From: QHWT01 sp046734675
GTDB lineage: Bacteria > Acidobacteriota > Vicinamibacteria > Vicinamibacterales > 2-12-FULL-66-21
Length of the DNA stretch: 7,503 nt
NCBI GenBank assembly: GCA_046734675.1
Contig: JBKPRU010000043.1
Span: forward strand, 1 to 7,503
Reading direction: 5' to 3'
Shown here one piece after another: positions 6,304 through 7,503 of the stretch. The translations under genes and the position numbers were made by a program. The notes below the pieces were generated by a model. That model had not been told where the DNA came from, did not search any database, and saw nothing but the letters and a program-made list of their open reading frames with translations. Each line of letters begins with the position of its first letter. The first letter of the stretch is position 1.

Positions 6304-7229
6304 GCGTCCTGCTCCCGGAGCGCGCGCGCGACCGGCGCGAGCTCCTGCGCCTGCTTCGCGTTGAGCGACGACACATACGGAGCGATTGGACCGGTTGGCG
6401 CGATCCCGGCGAGCTCGGTCGCGTGATGCAGCACGCGCGCGGGTCCCCACGCGTCACGCAGATCTTCGAGCGGCATGAAACGGGATCGAAGGTCCTCGGC
6501 GCGCAGCCAGTCCTGCGACCGACATGCGTCGAACATGTCGCGGCAGCGCCGCGGTGCGATGCAGCCCGACCCTGTGGTCATGCCCGGCAAACCGAACTCA
6601 CGCATGTGCACGACGGCGGGGCGTTCGCCCATGCCGCTGATGACGCGCTGTCGATCGACGCGGCGCAACAGCCCGGTCAGGTACGGATCGTTCGACGGAT
6701 CGACGAGCACGACCGCGTACTTGATCGCCGCCGCGACGCCGTCGTTGACGAGCCGCCCGACCGCGTCGAGTCCCGCCTCTTTGTCCGCGCCGAAGCCGTC
6801 TTCCGCCTTCAAGTAAAGGATGAGCGGCAACCCCGCTGCGTCCGCGATGTCGCGGAGACCGGCTTCCATGCCGCGCGCGTCGCGCGGATCGTTGCAGGGC
6901 AGGACCATCGCGGTCCGGAACCGATGCCGCGCCAGCAGGCGCGCCTGATCGATCGCGCGGCCGAACGACGGGCCGATGCTCGCGATCGGCCATCGCCTCT
7001 CCGGGAAACCCGCCAGCCAGTCGAGCAGGTCCGCGAACTCGTCCAGCGTCGCGTGATAGAGGAACGCGTTGCCGCCGTACAGGTAGCGCGTGATGCCGCC
7101 CGCTTCGATGTGCCGCGCCACGCATTCCGCGGCGTCGAAGTTCAGGCTGCGGTGCGCGTCGCCACGGCGCGGCAGCGGCGGGACGGCAAAGATGTCCGCA
7201 AGATCTGCCGGCGCAATCGAGCCAGTCAT
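6300..7229 (-). CDS. DHDPS (DapA)-family lyase/dehydratase, likely acting on a 2-keto-3-deoxy sugar acid
   Basis: This gene encodes 309 residues in a TIM-barrel fold of the N-acetylneuraminate lyase/DHDPS superfamily. K170 in AAIKYAVV is the Schiff-base lysine, and Y139 in LILYLK is the conserved tyrosine that precedes it. SGMGERPAVVH (198-208) and GSGCIAP (220-226) match later barrel motifs. The usual GTTGE motif is replaced by GGNAFLY (52-58), so the paired threonines of the DHDPS proton relay are absent. It is therefore unlikely to make lysine precursors. It is translated immediately before, and overlaps, the pentonate-type dehydratase, which makes 2-keto-3-deoxy acids; DapA-family enzymes commonly cleave or dehydrate such products. 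The ATG at 7227-7229 has only a weak ribosome-binding site. Whether the enzyme is an aldolase or a dehydratase cannot be told from sequence. Confidence 0.85.
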   Translation of the reverse strand: MTGSIAPADLADIFAVPPLPRRGDAHRSLNFDAAECVARHIEAGGITRYLYGGNAFLYHATLDEFADLLDWLAGFPERRWPIASIGPSFGRAIDQARLLARHRFRTAMVLPCNDPRDARGMEAGLRDIADAAGLPLILYLKAEDGFGADKEAGLDAVGRLVNDGVAAAIKYAVVLVDPSNDPYLTGLLRRVDRQRVISGMGERPAVVHMREFGLPGMTTGSGCIAPRRCRDMFDACRSQDWLRAEDLRSRFMPLEDLRDAWGPARVLHHATELAGIAPTGPIAPYVSSLNAKQAQELAPVARALREQDA

Positions 7230-7254
7230 CCGCAGAGAATATCCCGAAACAGGC

Positions 7255-7260
7255 TACACT
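7255..7260 (+). promoter_or_regulatory. Possible -10 box for the sulfatase gene
   Basis: TACACT just upstream of the heptamer array matches four of six positions of TATAAT. No convincing -35 box lies 16-18 bases upstream. If used, the whole repeat array would be transcribed as the 5' leader. Weak evidence. Confidence 0.2.
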
Positions 7261-7262
7261 CA

Positions 7263-7367
7263 CGAGTCCCTAGTCTCTAGTCCCTCGTCCTTGGTCGCGA
7301 GTCCTGAGTCGCGAGTCCTGAGTCGCGAGTCCTTAGTCACGAGTCACGAATCCCGAGTCCCGAGTCC
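7263..7367. repeat. Degenerate heptanucleotide tandem array, 15 units
   Basis: Fifteen uninterrupted 7-bp units cover 105 bp, with consensus near CGAGTCC. Variants include CTAGTCC, TGAGTCG, TTAGTCA and CGAATCC. From 7298 a 14-bp higher-order unit (CGAGTCCTGAGTCG) occurs twice exactly, and a third time with two changes at 7326-7339. The core GTC is kept in 14 of 15 units, while positions 1-3 and 7 vary. Ten units contain GAGTC or GAATC (GANTC). The array fills most of the divergent spacer between the DHDPS-family gene (minus) and the sulfatase gene (plus), and it ends 2 bases before the sulfatase Shine-Dalgarno motif without that motif being interrupted. It resembles heptamer short tandem repeats reported from cyanobacterial genomes in form, not in sequence. 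Confidence 0.92.
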
Positions 7368-7368
7368 C

Positions 7369-7373
7369 AGGAG
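7369..7373 (+). promoter_or_regulatory. Shine-Dalgarno of the sulfatase gene
   Basis: AGGAG lies 6 bases before the GTG at 7380 and decides that start. It directly follows the last heptamer unit, so the repeat array runs right up to the ribosome-binding site. Confidence 0.7.
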
Positions 7374-7379
7374 TGCTGA

Positions 7380-7503
7380 GTGAAGGCGAAAACGTCGATC
7401 ATCCTCGTGCTCGCGGCCGCGGCGTTGGCGCTGGCGCAGGCGCCGCGCGCGGAGCGGCCGAACATCATCGTCATTCAGGCCGACGATCTCGGCTACGGCG
7501 ATC
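7380..7503 (+). CDS. Secreted sulfatase (alkaline phosphatase superfamily), N-terminal fragment
   Basis: Only the first 41 codons are inside the window. The start is GTG 7380, chosen because of the AGGAG six bases upstream. The N-terminus MKAKTSIILVLAAAALALAQA is a signal peptide (Lys-rich start, hydrophobic core, small residues near 19-21), so the product is exported. RPNIIVIQADDLGYGD (26-41) is the first strand and metal-binding loop of type I sulfatases; D35 and D36 are calcium ligands in that family. The catalytic Cys/Ser that is converted to formylglycine lies beyond the window, so activity and the type of maturation cannot be judged. The gene is divergent from the sugar-acid operon. This fits breakdown of sulfated glycans, but that link is inferred. 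Confidence 0.88.
   Translation, partial: MKAKTSIILVLAAAALALAQAPRAERPNIIVIQADDLGYGD

Noticed and set aside
4840..6426. Plus-strand open frame of 528 codons opposite the dehydratase
   Set aside because: Composition is that of an antisense shadow (Arg, His and Val-rich), with no domain. The dehydratase Fe-S ligands are on the other strand.
3962..6457. Minus-strand open frame of 831 codons covering the dehydratase and barrel genes
   Set aside because: It is a different frame from the motif-rich dehydratase, and it runs antisense through the barrel gene and into the peptidase promoter. Its composition is overwhelmingly Arg, Ala and Gly.
7263..7367. CRISPR array or iteron-type origin
   Set aside because: Units are 7 bp and contiguous, with no unique spacers. 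There is no initiator gene or AT-rich melting region nearby.
7090..7383. Plus-strand open frame through the heptamer array giving a Ser-rich repeat peptide
   Set aside because: The periodic SLVxSxE-like peptide is a by-product of reading 7-bp repeats in triplets. The frame starts antisense inside the DHDPS-family gene and ends at the sulfatase start.

Overview
The window is GC-rich bacterial DNA, densely packed with genes. The best taxonomic guess is Acidobacteriota (Vicinamibacteria-like). This rests on the gene mix: a secreted M28 peptidase, a sulfatase, an IlvD-type sugar-acid dehydratase, high GC and GTG starts. It is inference, because no marker gene is present. Eight coding regions are supported, two of them cut by the window edges. 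No RNA gene, insertion sequence, CRISPR array or prophage gene is visible, and no gene-free stretch exceeds 170 bases.

Region 1 (1-2134, plus strand) holds four closely spaced genes. They are the end of a TylF-type O-methyltransferase, a GT-A fold family 2 glycosyltransferase, a 90-residue one-helix membrane protein with a TPR/DUF6584-like N-terminus, and a YhbS-like GNAT acetyltransferase. The first two suggest the end of a surface-glycan or glycoconjugate cluster. The last two may be read through from it but need not share its function.

Region 2 (2135-4564) begins with a short spacer between convergent genes. The spacer carries a perfect 26-bp palindrome inside a near-perfect 42-bp one. 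A secreted PA-domain M28 zinc aminopeptidase follows on the minus strand. It is divergent, across 98 bp, from a small outer-membrane beta-barrel protein on the plus strand. The barrel gene ends 8 bp from the next, convergent gene, and the two stop codons lie in opposite arms of one small inverted repeat.

Region 3 (4573-7229, minus strand) is a two-gene operon. An atypical DHDPS-family Schiff-base lyase gene overlaps, by GTGA, the gene for a pentonate/hexonate dehydratase of the IlvD/EDD family. Together they look like the dehydration and downstream lyase or dehydratase steps of non-phosphorylative sugar-acid breakdown.

Region 4 (7230-7503) is a divergent intergenic region filled by 15 degenerate 7-bp repeats (consensus near CGAGTCC). 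The array abuts the ribosome-binding site of a secreted sulfatase, of which only the first 41 codons are present.

Most of the window is ordinary. The items most worth a second look are the heptamer array between the sugar-acid operon and the sulfatase, the extragenic palindrome, and the altered active-site motif of the DHDPS-family enzyme. No convincing new multi-gene system was found.
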